NCBI GenBank assembly: GCA_031308135.1
Contig: JAHLJT010009419.1
Location: 37,193,221 to 37,257,220 of the forward strand
Direction of reading: 5' to 3'
Length of the DNA stretch: 64,000 nt
Source of the DNA: Acheta domesticus
Taxonomy: Eukaryota; Arthropoda; Insecta; Orthoptera; Gryllidae
The notes under the pieces are model-generated. The model was not told the DNA's origin and made no database searches. It worked only from the letters and a program-made list of their open reading frames with translations. Shown here piece after piece: positions 33,730 to 45,660 of the stretch; position 1 is the stretch's first letter, and each line of letters begins with the position of its first letter. Position numbers and translations under genes: made by a program.

Positions 33730-35238
33730 CTTTTCCGTATACGTACGTATATACGGAGTAATATAGTAGTATAGGGAAAGTTATGTAATGCTGCGGAAAG
33801 TCGATTTCGAGATTTTAACGGAAATACATGTTTTGGGGTCCCCTGATACCGAAAAAATGTTTTTTTCAAATAGTCCGTCCGTCCGTCTGCCTGTCCGTCC
33901 GTCCGTCTGTCCGTCTGTCCGTCAGTCTGTGAACAACACTAGTGCTTAAATCATATGTGCGATTTTCTCCAAAATTAATATTTCACGGTCAATCTGCGTA
34001 CATTCGAGGCGCCGCGATTTTGAAAAACTTTCTTCAATGTTTGGGGGTACTTTACATGAAGCCCCCCGGTCATTTTCAAAATTTTCTCAGAAACGGCTCC
34101 AAATTTTTTCATTAAATTTCTTCATTAGAATACACTTATTGAGGGGGCATAGGACTCAATTTTCATGGTTAACTCTGAATTTTCGAAAATTTCAAAAGTT
34201 TGAATTATTTTCGGCGTTTTCCTGCAAGCACAAAATTGAAGATAGATATTTTTCCTCCAAATAAAATTTGTTCACCAAAGTGAGTTCTATCATTAAGGTC
34301 ATGTATATTTTTCTGAAAATTATAGTAGTTTTCGCGCAATATTGTGTGTAATAGTTGCTATTTTAAAAAATTACGAAAACAATATATTCGCAAATCGGCT
34401 CCAAATTTTTGCTTTAAACTTTTAGTAGGGATAATGCTAAATGTACCCTGTGAGATAAGTGCCATATTGCTCTATCCTTTTGTTTTTTCAAAAAATTGCA
34501 AAACTTTTTTTTACTTGTCTCCCCTTAATATTTACATTAGCGGTGATTTGTTCACATTAATATATTTAAGAGTACATGTGTTTTAAATAATGTCAAGTAA
34601 AGTTTCTCGAGAACTCAACCGTTTTCTGTGAAAACTAGCTCAAAATTCCGCATTTTCAGAAACGCTCAAACGCCATTTTCTCATAAATGACTCCAAATTT
34701 TTTCTTCAAACTTTTCGAAGGGATAGTGCTAATTGCACTCTTTTATAAGACGTGAAGTTCAATTTGGGGTATATTTTTGTTTTTGCAAAAATTACAGAAA
34801 TGTAATTTTTTTGAAAGATCTCTCACACTTTTAATATGCACATTTCCAGTAATTTGTAACCACTATTGTATTTGTAAGTGTAAGTGCTTTAAATAATTTC
34901 AAATAAAGTTTTTCGAAAACTCAAAAGTTTTCTGTGAAAAAGAGCTTCGAATTTTGCATTTTTAGTGGCCCTTAAACGTCATTTTTCAAAAAGGGCTCCA
35001 AATTTTTCAAAGAAAATTGCCATTTAGGACGAGGTTTTAGTGTTCTTCAATATTTTAAAATTAATATTTCCGTTCTACCATTAGAAAACTGAAAAATTAA
35101 GAAAATGTCAAAAAAATGTACTTTGGGCGCGATAGATGGCAGATGGCACGAGTATGTGGAAATCCCGAAAAGCTAGCCGAGACCGAAGGAAATAGAAAAC
35201 TTATACGGGAAAGTCTGTGCCATTTTGTAGCACCATTT
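33730..35238 (+). mobile_element. CTTTCCCGT-family element, long copy lacking the right TIR
   Basis: Begins after TA with CTTTTCCGTATACGTACG, then TAGGGAAAGTTATGTAATGC, a (TCCG/TCTG)n tract at about 33880-33930, the long A/T-rich body with repeated GGCTCCAAATTTTT blocks, GCGATAGATGGCAGATGG, and ends at GGGAAAGTCTGTGCCATTTT. About 1.5 kb without coding signal. Confidence 0.82.
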
Positions 35239-35254
35239 GTTTAATTCAATATTG

Positions 35255-35640
35255 ACTTCGGAGGGACGCTTAAGAGATTGATCCAGGTGTCATATTCGGC
35301 AAAATTTCTAATTTTTCGAAAATTGCAAAACATTCAAAATTTTTTCGGCGTCTTCCAGAACTTCAATTATGAAGATATTTTCTTCTTAACGAAATATGTT
35401 TATATACCACAGATCTTCAAATGACGTCACGTTCAATTTTTCGAAAATATTAATATTTTTTAGTGTAATTTTGCTTCAAAGGGGACTTTTTAGATTTTAA
35501 GCAATTATTTTCTCAGAAAGTGCTCCAAATGTTTTCTTTCTTTTTTCGCGTATGTAGCAAAGAACGGTAAGAAAGTGATGCTGGTCTCATTTTGTGTGAA
35601 GTCTCTGTATTTTCGGAAAGTGGAAAAAAAAATCAGACAT
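35255..35640 (+). mobile_element. CTTTCCCGT-family fragment (second subfamily)
   Basis: Starts GGAGGGACGCTTAAGAGATT, similar to 30570-30600, and continues with the TTTTTCGAAAATTGCAAAA body. No termini. Confidence 0.5.
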
Positions 35641-37455
35641 TAGAATTACCGGCCTCCGCGTTTGAAGCGATGTTATTACACATTGCTCTCTGATAAGCGA
35701 GTAAATAAATTTCGTACACATAACTGTTATACATTCAAAAAAGGAGAAGATAAACTGTTCGGGCCCACAGCAAAGCAGAAATAAATACGTTTATTTCACA
35801 AGCAAGGCAGAACAGTTGAATTGCGTAATCGGCAGAGCGCGGCCGTTGAGCCGGTGAAATCACGTATCGCCCTCACATCCGCTGTTCCGCGAATTCTCCA
35901 ACGGACGGGAGGCGGCTCGCACGTGTTTGCCTGGCCATCTCGCCCCCCAGCTCGGTCCGTTGCAGGAGCAACGGACAAAAACCGCCAGATCATTCCAAAT
36001 CTAGATCAAATCGCAAATGGTAATTGGCCATCGCCATCCCCACCTCTGCCGCGCGAGAGAGCCCTTTCCTAACGTCTCTGCCCCAACCGAATTCGGCTTA
36101 ACCGAATTCGGTAGTTCGCATAAAGACACCGTGCTAGATAGTCGCGTGTGTTCAGGGCTCCTCGCAGTAGCGTGTAAAGAATGTATAATCGTGCAAATGA
36201 GCTGCATACGGCTCGCACATAAATTGTTTAATCGTGGCAGTGCACGCTTTAATTGTGTCTGTCGCTCTTGCGTGGGTTTGCGCCCGCAATTTTGGTTGAA
36301 CTATGTAACTCGCTGCTGCTTCTGGTCGGCACAAGGTAGCCACGGCGGTCCATGGAGTCACTACAATGACTATGCTTGGACAGGTGTATTAATGCACCAA
36401 GGGAAAATTTCATGTTAATACTGTGCTTCTTGTGCATTAACTGTGTTAATACTGTGCATTTACTTATTAAATATTGTTTGTGCTGGAAATTTGCTCGTGT
36501 ATGCATCCTGCACTCCTGCGCCAATCCCAAGAGCTATCAAAGGGTTTCGGGACTACTGTACTTCATCACTACAGTCCATTCATACAGTCCACTCATGAAC
36601 ATTAAGTGTATAGTAGCCCCGAACATAAACATTGTTTCATAATAATTGTTAACTTATAATATCCTTAAAGTTAGCTTTTTATTCGATAGTATTAGCCCTA
36701 AGCTTTGAAAACTCATAGTATTTGCCACAAATTTACAAGTTTATCCGAATATACACAATGTGAAAGGCGAAGAAAAATGGGTAATATTTAACTGCCTCAC
36801 CTACAAATTTGTTTATAGTAGTATTCTTCATTTACTATTTGGTATTATTTTAACTTTTTCAAAAACAAACGTAAGAAGTTGAAACAGTTTTTAAAAGCGA
36901 GTTGACAGCAAACATGAAACGTTTTAGTGAGCTTTGTTGTAACCAACCTCTATTGAGCTCGTGCTTAGCTCTTGTCGGGGTAACACCTTAGAGCGCTCCG
37001 CGCGATAAGTCGTCGAAGTTAGTGAAAGTGACGTACTGAGAGATTACGTGCAGCAAGGCTAAGTGGCGTGGAATACGCAGGTGTATTGCCATTATACAAG
37101 TGTCAGCTTTTCACTCAGTAAAGATATGGTTTTTCTCCATTTTTGCATATTCTATGCAAAATGAAGCTGATCCATCCACGTGGTTTGTAGTTTCGCAGGC
37201 CCTATTAACCCTACACAATATAGGCAATAGTAATTAATTCTCCAGCAGTGCAGATCATCATGTTCCTCAAGAAAGAACCCTCAGTGAATCGATGGGTACA
37301 AGTTGTCAGGTAACACTGAACACTCACCATCACCGAAGGTGGCAGCATATAAGCGGGCTTCATGGTTTCCTGCACAGAGAGCAGTCGCTATCATTGTCAT
37401 CAGGAAACTGCACCGAAAAGGTCAGACAGTAATTTAGTTGATTCTCACAAATATA
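35641..37455. other. No host gene; GC-richer patch and a small hairpin
   Basis: About 35835-36110 is clearly richer in G+C with many CpG. GTTTCGGGACTACTGTAC (about 36543) and GTATAGTAGCCCCGAACAT (about 36610) form an ~18-bp imperfect inverted repeat. The 133-codon plus frame at 36017-36418 shows no recognisable protein. 36940-37130 is unassigned. Confidence 0.5.
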
Positions 37456-37458
37456 AAT

Positions 37459-39158
37459 AGTGGTGGTACAGAATGGCACAGACTTTCCCGTATTAGTTTT
37501 ATATTTCCTTCGGTCTCGGCTAGCTATTCGGAATTGCAACATACTCGTGCCAGCTGCCATCTATCGCCACATAGGACATTTTCCTACTTTTCCGGTTTCC
37601 TAATGGTGCAACGGAAACATTAATTTTAAAGGGTGTAGGTCCTTGATAACGAAAAACCAATTGAAAGGAAAACGTCCGTCCGTCCGTCAGTCAATCTGTC
37701 CGTCCGTCTGTGAACACTGCTAGCGCCTAAACCATACATACAATTTCTTCCAAAATGGATATTCCTCGGTCGATCTGATTTGAGTCGAAGCTTTCAGATT
37801 TTGAAAAAGATTCTTCAAAATTTGGGGGTACTTTACATGAAGCTCTCCAGACATTTTCAAAATTTTCTCAAAATCGGCTCCAAATTTTTTCTTTAAATTT
37901 CTTGTAATAACAGAGTAAATTGTACTTATTAAGCTGGCATAGGTCCTATTTTCACGTTTTACTCTGAATTTTTGAAAATTGCAAAAGTTTGAATTTTATT
38001 CAGCGTCTTCCTACAACTACAAAATTGCAGATATCGATTTTTCCTTCAAATAAATTTTGTTCTTCGTGACGAGTTTTTTCGTTAAGGTCGTGTACCTTTT
38101 TTTAAAAATTTAGTAGTTTTCGTGCAATATTGCGTGTAATAGTTGCAATTTAAAAAAATACAAAAACAAGATGTTCTCAAAAACGGCTCCAAATTTTTTC
38201 TTTAAACTTTTGGTAGGGATAGAGCTAAATGTACCCTATGAGATGGCATAAACTCCATATCGCTCTATTTTTTTGTTTTTTCAAAAATTGCAAAAATTTA
38301 ATTTTTTGACTTGTCTCTCACGTCGTTAATACTTACATTAGTGGCGATTTGTTTACATTATTATATTTAGAAGTACAAGTGCTTTAAATAATGTCAAGTA
38401 AGGTTTCTCGAAAACTCAACCGTTTTCTGTGAAAACTAGCTCGAAATATCGCATTTTCAGAAACGCTCAAACGCCATTTTCTCGTAAATGGCTCCAAATT
38501 TTTTCTTCAATGTTTAGGAACGGATAGTGCTAATTGTACTCTTTAATATCAAAGTTCCTTTTGGGGTAATTTTTAGTTTTTTCAAAAATTACACAAATAT
38601 AATTTTTTGAAAGATCTCTCACATCTTTAAAATGCACATTACCAGCAATTTGTAAACACTATTGCATTTGTGAGTTAATGTTCTTCAAATGATTTCAAAT
38701 GTTGTTTGAAAACTCAAAAATTTTCTGTTAAAATGAGCTTCAAATTCCACATTTTTAGTAGGGCTTAAACGCCATTTTCTTAAAAACTGCTACAAATTTT
38801 TAAAGGAAAATTGCCATATAGGACGAGGTTTCTGTGTTCTTTAATATTTTAAAATTGATACTTCCGTTCTACCATTAGGAAACCGAAAAATTAACAACAT
38901 TTCAAAAACATGTAGTTTGGGCGGCGATAGATGGCAGCTGGCCCGAATATTTTGCAATTCCGAATAGCTAGCCGAGACCGAAGTAAATATAAAACTAATA
39001 TGGGAAGTCTGTGCCGTTTAGTAGAACCACTAGTTTTGTTATCACGGCCCGGCAATTAATTTTTTTCTCGCAAAAATTTACCATATTTTCGCGCAACATT
39101 ACATAACTTTCCCTATACTACGTACATTACCCCGTATATGCGTACGTATACGGGAAAG
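37459..39158 (+). mobile_element. CTTTCCCGT-family element, near-complete copy
   Basis: The right end is complete: GGGAAGTCTGTGCC, GGCCCGGCAATTAAT, CGCGCAACATTACATAAC, and CGTACGTATACGGGAAAG then TA (39159-39160). The left 150 bp (GGTACAGAATGGCACAGACT ... ATTTTCCTAC) is the inverted counterpart of the right sub-terminal block. The body from about 37630 runs in plus orientation with a (TCCG)n tract near 37676. No protein-coding capacity. Confidence 0.8.
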
Positions 39159-39160
39159 TA

Positions 39161-39609
39161 AAAAAGAATGTCCCAAAATAAATCAGTTGAATCGTTAGAT
39201 CGCAGTCAATATAACTGAAATTCGCACCCAATTCGGTGAATTGCGCAATGGTGTAACTTCATAAGAAGAACTGATTTCAATACCTCAGTGAAAAACCAAG
39301 TGAGCAAACATTTTTCTCGGGTAAACTGCCCCCAGTTTTCATATATAATATTTACAACGCAAACAGTTTCATCAACAAAGTGACCAGTGACTTGGTGGTA
39401 GACTTCATAACCAGTAAAACAAAAAGATGTGCCAACTCAAAAAGAGATTTCTGTAAACTTATTAAATAACTCATTGAGACAAAAAGAAGCTTCCAACTTC
39501 CAAGGGCCCTTCAAATAAAAACAATTGTGCAAAAAAAATCTACAACAATTCATAACAGAATCAGATATTTTTACTGAACCCAAATTACGTCACCAATCAA
39601 TCATTGAAA
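39161..39609. other. No confident feature; possible start of the adjacent LINE
   Basis: A-rich plus-strand sequence resembling the following retroelement in composition. It could be its 5' region, but no frame is intact. Confidence 0.35.
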
Positions 39610-40640
39610 TCACGTGACACCAAAAAGATAACATCCCAATTTCAGGAGTTGCGGTCGATCTTAGTGGCAATGAACTTGTAGACATAATTCTCAAGGTCAC
39701 CCAAATATGCCATTATCGTGTGACTACAGAAAGAAGTCGGAAATTAAAGGACCCATCCAATGCCAACGATGCTCAGTCTACGGGCACAGGAAAAACAATT
39801 GCAATCATGTTATAAACGGTATCCTACATACTGTTCTGGAAATCATTATTCAGTGATATGTCCCCCCAAAAATGATAAACAATCCGGATTGTGAAAATTT
39901 CAATGGCAGCCCCAAAGCTGACATCAAAAACAAATCGTGTCCATATTATAAAAAAATCTTTCGGCAAAAAAATAAGTGACTAATTTAAAAACAGTAGAAA
40001 TGTAATCCATCAAGCTACTTCCTTGCCTCCAAATTTTTTTCACACCACCTTTCCAAATTTATCACAAACTCAAATTATTTAAAATGTTTTTTTACCAAAA
40101 ATATCCCAAACCAAGCCCTTGAAATTCACCGAATCAAACTCGCAACCGCAACCAACCAACTTTTCACAAAACAATAATTCTACCAAAAATTTAATCAACA
40201 CAATGATAAATTCCACTAGGAATTCAAATAGCATCAAAAACAAAACAAAATTGCTGAATTACAACTGTGTAATAAAAACAAGCTCTACATCCCAATATAG
40301 TATAGAAAAGATAGAAATGAGAGAAAAGGAGGCAGCGTATTTTTTGAAATATCATCACATATCACTCAATACCAAATTGACATTCCACAGAAACCAGATA
40401 CTATAGAAACAGTAGCAATATGCGCAACGCTAAGTAGCCAAATGATTAATATAATTGCAGCTTATATATCTCCCTCCGCAAAAATCAGAGATGCAAATCT
40501 AATTAATCTATTCGATTCGAACGAAAACAAATTATTGCTCGGATTCTCAATGCCAATCATATAAATTGGGGCTACTATACCTACAATCGAGATGGCAAGA
40601 TTCTTGCCCAAACTATAATAAATAGGGAGTTTTTGCACGC
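39610..40640 (+). pseudogene. Decayed Jockey-like LINE: gag zinc knuckle and endonuclease
   Basis: The plus strand gives, across frames, a gag-type knuckle C-x2-C-x4-H-x4-C (CQRCSVYGHRKNNC, about 39760-39803) and then, at about 40400-40630, pieces of an apurinic-type endonuclease (VAICATLSSQMINIIAAYIS, LLGFSMPI, WGYYTYNRDGKIL). In Jockey elements these are LLGDFN and WG motifs, so key residues are mutated. No reverse transcriptase follows: the sequence switches at about 40640 to an unrelated short element. An A-rich 95-codon frame (40119-40406) lies between the two domains. Confidence 0.65.
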
Positions 40641-40651
40641 CATAACGGACC

Positions 40652-40734
40652 TTCTGCGCATGCGCAGTTCAAGTTTCGAATCACTTTTGTGCATCAGCGC
40701 ATTCGTAGAAGATCGATAGTGCTGTCCATTATTG
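40652..40734. repeat. Short dispersed element with palindromic arms, copy B (core inverted)
   Basis: Arm TTCTGCGCATGCGCAG (inner 14 bp a perfect palindrome and NRF1-site-like), 27-bp core 40668-40694, then CAGCGCATTCGTAGAAGATC. Flanks align directly with copy A at 19148; the core is reversed. Confidence 0.8.
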
Positions 40735-40761
40735 TGTGCAAAAACTCTCGACTAATTCAAC

Positions 40762-41527
40762 TAGTGATGTTACAAAATGGCACAGAGTTTCTCGTATTAG
40801 TTTTCTATTTCCTTTGGTTTCCGCCAGCAATTCGGACTTGCCACGTACTCTTGCCAGATGCCATCTAACGCCTCCCACACTACATTTTTTTTGACATTTT
40901 CTTAATTTCTAGATTTTTTAATACAAAAAAGGAAATATTATTTTAAGAATATTAAAGAACAGTAAAACCTTGTCCTAATGGCAATTGTCTTCGAAAAATC
41001 TGGAGCCGTTTTTAAGAAAATTGCGTTTATGTTTGCGTTTATGCGTTACTCTAAATGCGAAATTTGAAGCTCTTTTTCACAGAAAATTTTTCAATTTTCG
41101 AAAAATTTCATTTGAAGTCATTTGAAGCACTACCATTAACAAATTGAATTGTGTTTACAAATTGCTGGAAATGGGAATATAAACGGTATTAGAAATCTTT
41201 AAAAAATTGTGTAATTTTTTAATAAACAAAAAAATCCCCCAAAATGAACATTCCGTCATATTAAAGAGTGCAATTAACACTATCTATCCGTTCGAAAACT
41301 TTGAAGAAAAAACTTGGAGCCATGTATGAGGAAATTGCGTTTGAGCGTTTCTGAAAATGAGGAATTTCGAGCTAGTTTTCACAGAAAACGGTTGGGTTTT
41401 CGAGAAACTTTACTTGACATTATTTAAAGCACGTGTACTTATAAGTGAATTAATGTGAACAAATTGCCCCTATTTTAAATATTAACGACGTTAGAGACAA
41501 GTCTTCGAGAAAATCTTGTTTTTGTTA
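40762..41527 (-). mobile_element. CTTTCCCGT-family element, minus orientation, 3' part
   Basis: Starts with the inverted sub-terminal block (ACAAAATGGCACAGAGTTTC, GCCATCTAACGCC) and the body in reverse, ending where a plus-oriented copy begins. Confidence 0.75.
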
Positions 41528-41533
41528 TTTTTA

Positions 41534-41964
41534 CTTTCCTGTATACATACATACAGTATACGGAGTGATAAATATAGTATAGAGAAAGATGTTGTGCGTA
41601 AAAACGGCGAATTTTCGGCAGAAAAAATTCATTGCTGAGTTCTGATAATGAAAAAGTCTATAAATCCAGTTGCTAAATTCAGAAACAAAAATCCCGTAAC
41701 ACATGGTGAAGCCAGAATCTGTGTTTTGTGGGTCCTTCATACCGAAAAACCCGTTGAAAACAAAAAACGTCCGTCTGTCCGTCTGTGAACACCACTACCG
41801 CCTAAACTCTGTGTAGGATTTCTTTTCAAATTGAAGTAACCCCTCTCGATCTGGCACGAGTCGATGTTTCAGATTTTGAAAAAGAGTCTATATAATTGGG
41901 GGTACTTTACATGAAGCCTACCGGACATTTTCAAAATTTTCTCAAAAATATCTCCAATTTTTTA
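41534..41964 (+). mobile_element. CTTTCCCGT-family element, interrupted by the next copy
   Basis: Starts TTTTTA|CTTTCCTGTATAC; has all family 5' blocks including (CCGTCTGT)n at about 41770. It is cut off inside CTCCAATTTTTTA, where copy 41965 begins. Confidence 0.78.
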
Positions 41965-43489
41965 CTTTCCCGTATACGTACGTATACACGGAGTGATATA
42001 CGTAGTATAGGGAAAGTTATGTAATGCTGCGCGAAAAAATGGCCAATTTTCGGCGGAAAAAAATTAATTGGCGGGCCGTGAAAACGAATAAGTGGATAAA
42101 ACCAGTTGCTAAATTAAGAAAAAAAATCCTCTATCTCGTGGTGTGGTCAAAATCCATAATTTGTTGCTTCTTTATACTTAAAAATCGATTGACGGCATTC
42201 CGTCCGTCTGTCCGTCTGTGGTCAACGCTAGCGCCTAAACCGTTCGGTCGATTTTCTTCAAAATTGATATTCCCCAGTCGATCTGATTCTAGTCAAAGCT
42301 TTGTGATTTTGAAAAAGATTCTTTAAAATTTGGGGGTACTTTATATAACGCCCCCCGGGGATTTTCAACATTTTCTCAAAAACGGCTCCAAATTTTTTCT
42401 GTAATTTCTTGTGTGAATAGAGGAAAATACACTTTTTAACATGGCATAGGTCCGATTTTCACGTACAGCTCTGAATTTTCGAAAACTGTGAAAGTTTGAA
42501 TTTTTTTCGGCGTCTTTCTCCAACTACAAAATTGAAGATAGAGATTTTTTCTTCAAATAAAATTTGTTCTGCATATTGAGTTCTTTAATAAAGGTCATGT
42601 AAATGTTTTTCACAATCTTGGTAGTTTTCGTGCAATATTGCGTGCAATATGTGCAATTTTAAAAAATTACAAAAACAAAATTTTCTCAAAAACGGCTCCA
42701 AATTTTTTCTTTAAACTTTTGGTAGGGATAGTGGTAAATGTACTCTATCAATGACATAAAAGCCATTTTGGTCTATCGGTTGGTTTTTTTCAAAAATTAC
42801 AAAAATGTAAATTTTTTTACTTGTCTCTCACGTCGTTAATATTTACATTATCGGCGATTTTTTACATTATTATATATATGAGTATATATGCTTTAAATAA
42901 TGTCAAGTAAAGTTTCTCGAAAACACTACCGTTTTCTGTGAAAAGTAGCTCAAATTTCGGCATTTTCAGAAATGCTCAAACGTCATTTTCTCGTATATGG
43001 CTGCAATTTTTTTCTTGAAACTTTTGTAACGGATAGTGCTAATTACACTCATTAGTATAGCGTGAAGTTTATTTTGAGTTTTTTTTGTTTTTTTTCAAAA
43101 ATTATATAAATGTAAATTTTTTGAAAGATCTCTCACATCTTTAATATGCACATTATCCGCAATTTGTAAAGATGATTATATTTGTGAGTGTAAGTGCTTC
43201 AAATAACTTCAAATAAAGTATTTTGAAAACTCAAAAATTTTCTGTGAAAATGAGCTTCAAATTTCGCATTTTTAGTAGCGCTAAAACGCCATTTTCTCTT
43301 TAACGGCACATAATTTTTAAAAGAAAATTGCCATTTACGGCTAGGTTTTTGTGTTCTTTAATATTCTAAAATTAATGTTTCTGTTCTACCAATAGGAAAC
43401 CGAAAAATTAAGAAAATGACAAAGAAAATGTACTTTTGGCGATGATAGATGGTAGCTGGCAAGAAAGAGTATGTGGCAATTCCGAATAT
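41965..43489 (+). mobile_element. CTTTCCCGT-family element, long copy nested in its neighbour
   Basis: Begins after TA with CTTTCCCGTATACGTACG, continues GTAGTATAGGGAAAGTTATG and the full body to GCGATGATAGATGGTAGCTG, ending at CAATTCCGAATATTG. It lacks the right TIR. About 1.5 kb without coding capacity. Confidence 0.82.
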
Positions 43490-44190
43490 TGACAAATAAA
43501 TAAATAAAATAAATACGGTCATGCTTAATTTTTTCAAAATACGAGTAGTTTTTCTTTAATTTTGTGACAAACGTAATAGGCCGCTGTAAATTTACTGCGC
43601 TTCGGACAGCTGGATGCGTCGTAAATTAGAATGTGCAATTTTGTATATTATTTCTTTCTTCGTTTCTTACATTCGAACTTTGTTATAGACTTACACATTA
43701 ATATTTTAGAAATTGTTTATTTTGAAATATTTGAAATAAGTAAAAAAGAATTAATAGCTCTCAGAATAGCGACAATGCAGGGTCTGCAACAATGGAATTC
43801 ACTTTGCGCTCGCGAATATCTGTGAATTAGGGTCATTGTTGTGACCTAATGGAGCTGTATGAAAAGGAGTTATAATTGTCTCATTTATGTTGATATTTGC
43901 AGGCAAATATTTAGTTTTGCACCAAATGCTGTACCATTTGTAGTAAGTAGAGAATTTGTTGCATGGTTTTAAAATACTCTTCCCTAATCATGGCCCAATG
44001 GAAGGCATTTCTATATTTCCAGGGTATCAGGCTTCTTTTTGCAATACAGGGTTACAAAACTTTTGCATTCTATTTTTGTGAAGTTCTAGAATTCACATAG
44101 TTCTGACAACACTGCAATGGAAATAGTGAGTTCCAAGCGAAGATGTTAGTAGCGCATAAAGTGCAATATTACAGTACTACTTAGCTGTTT
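43490..44190. other. Repeat-derived and unassigned sequence
   Basis: Contains a short (TAAA)n run at about 43494-43515 and the segment shared with 30720-30890 (about 43570-43720). The remainder (43730-44190) shows no coding signal. Confidence 0.5.
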
Positions 44191-44191
44191 C

Positions 44192-44612
44192 CTCTAATAC
44201 GGGAAAGTAAGTGCTGTTGTAGCACCACTAGTTTCTTTAAATGTCTTGTAAGAATAGAGTAAAATACACTTATTAAGGTGGCATAGGTCCGATGTTCACG
44301 GTTAACTCTGAATTATAGAAAATTGCAAAAGTTTGAATTTTTATCGGCGTCTTCCTACAACTACAATATTGAAGATAAGAGATTTTTCCTTCAAATACTT
44401 TTTTTCTCCAAAGTGAGTTCTTTCATTAACGTCATGAACATTTTTTGAAAATTTTAGTAGTTTTCTGGCAATATTGCGCGAAATATTTCGCGATGCGAAA
44501 TTGCGCGTTGTATTTCATGGTTATTGCAAAAATTGCAAAACTTTCAATTTTTTTCGGCATCATCCATCAATTACAAAATTGAAGATAGAGATTTTCATTT
44601 CAAATAAAATAT
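44192..44612 (+). mobile_element. CTTTCCCGT-family fragment
   Basis: Begins with the sub-terminal ATACGGGAAAGT...TAGCACCACTAGT block and continues into the body (GAATAGAGTAAAATACACTT, GGCATAGGTCCGATGTTCAC). Confidence 0.7.
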
Positions 44613-44617
44613 TTTTA

Positions 44618-44760
44618 CTTTCCCGTATATATAATATATATAATATATATTATATATAATATATATATTATATATATATGTATATATATACATATATACA
44701 CATATAGTGTACGGAGTAATAATCGTAGTGTAGGGAAAGATGCTGTATATAAAAGTTTGT
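44618..44760 (+). mobile_element. Family terminus with an AT-expanded hairpin loop
   Basis: CTTTCCCGTATATATAATAT ... GTGTACGGAGTAATAATCGT and GTAGTGTAGGGAAAGATGC: the terminal inverted halves are kept but the loop has grown by about 70 bp of (AT)n/(ATAC)n. A minus-oriented family fragment follows at about 44780-44945. Confidence 0.7.
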
Positions 44761-45002
44761 TGCACGAGAAATGTATCGTTTGCACGCAAAATCGCACGAA
44801 AAAATGTCGTTTGAGTGTTTTTCAAAATGCGGAATTTTGAGCTAGTTTTCACAGAGAATGGTTGAGTTTTTGAGAAACTTTGTATCATATTATTTAAAGC
44901 AGATGAACTCACAAATATAATAATCTGAGCAAACCTTCGCTAATGGAGTGTATTACGCTCATGAAATAAGGACGAGAAAGTAATAAATAATCATTATTAA
45001 AT

Positions 45003-45660
45003 TGCTCGTAAGTGCAAGGGCACATTATATCCGAGGGCGTTATATCCGGGTGTTCCTTGGCCTGGAGCATTGGATACGGCGCCAATTCTCACGCCGACTT
45101 GCGGGGTTTCCATTTCCAGGAATTTTCACCAGTGGGGTAGAAATCCTGCCGGGACATGCTCTTAGCTCCCGTGTGCCCTTTCGACAAACATCGTAGAATA
45201 GTTGAAGTAGGTGTAAATTATGTGAGAGAGCGACCTACAAGGATGAGGAAGGGCAGATCGCACGCGTTCCGTTTGATAATGGCTCGCCCATTCGCTTGGT
45301 ATTAATTGGAGAAAACGGGGGAAATTGCCGCTACTAGATACCCATGGCTACTAGTTTAATAGACGAAAATTGCTCAGCGTTTTGTTGTCACTTTTCTATT
45401 TCTTTTGAAATATCTTGAACACGAAAAATAATCATTTGGTAGAATCAAATAAATGTTTTTATCGCAGGTGCTGTATAAAATCTGATTTGTCATTAATCGG
45501 CCCTTTATTGCGTGAATGAAAATATATTTGTTTGAAATATCTGGAACATTTGATATTGTGTAGATACTTACAAATTATTTATGACAATTATAAATAATTT
45601 TTCTTATTAAAGAAGAAAGGAGTACACATTTTGTAATACGTTTCACTTATGGGGTGTCAT
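45003..45660 (+). repeat. ~650-bp dispersed repeat, copy 1
   Basis: Aligns along its length with 56235-56865 in the same orientation: GGGCACATTATATCC, CTCACGCCGACTTGCGGGGT, CTCTTAGCTCCC, TTTCGACAA, TAGAATAGTT, GTATTAATTGGAGA, GTTGCTCAGCG-like blocks, and an AT-rich 3' part. No coding frame or termini recognised. Confidence 0.75.

Noticed and set aside
33880..33930. (TCCG/TCTG)n tract as an independent minisatellite or CRISPR-like array
   Set aside because: It recurs at the same place in each family copy, so it belongs to the transposon; there are no spacers.
36089..36112. GAATTCGGCTT, resembling a cloning-vector linker
   Set aside because: Only a short match with non-vector sequence around it; no longer vector segment is present.
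36017..36418. 133-codon frame as a new gene
   Set aside because: No recognisable domain, overlapping frames on the other strand, and a repeat-rich setting; the length is reachable by chance in this GC-richer patch.
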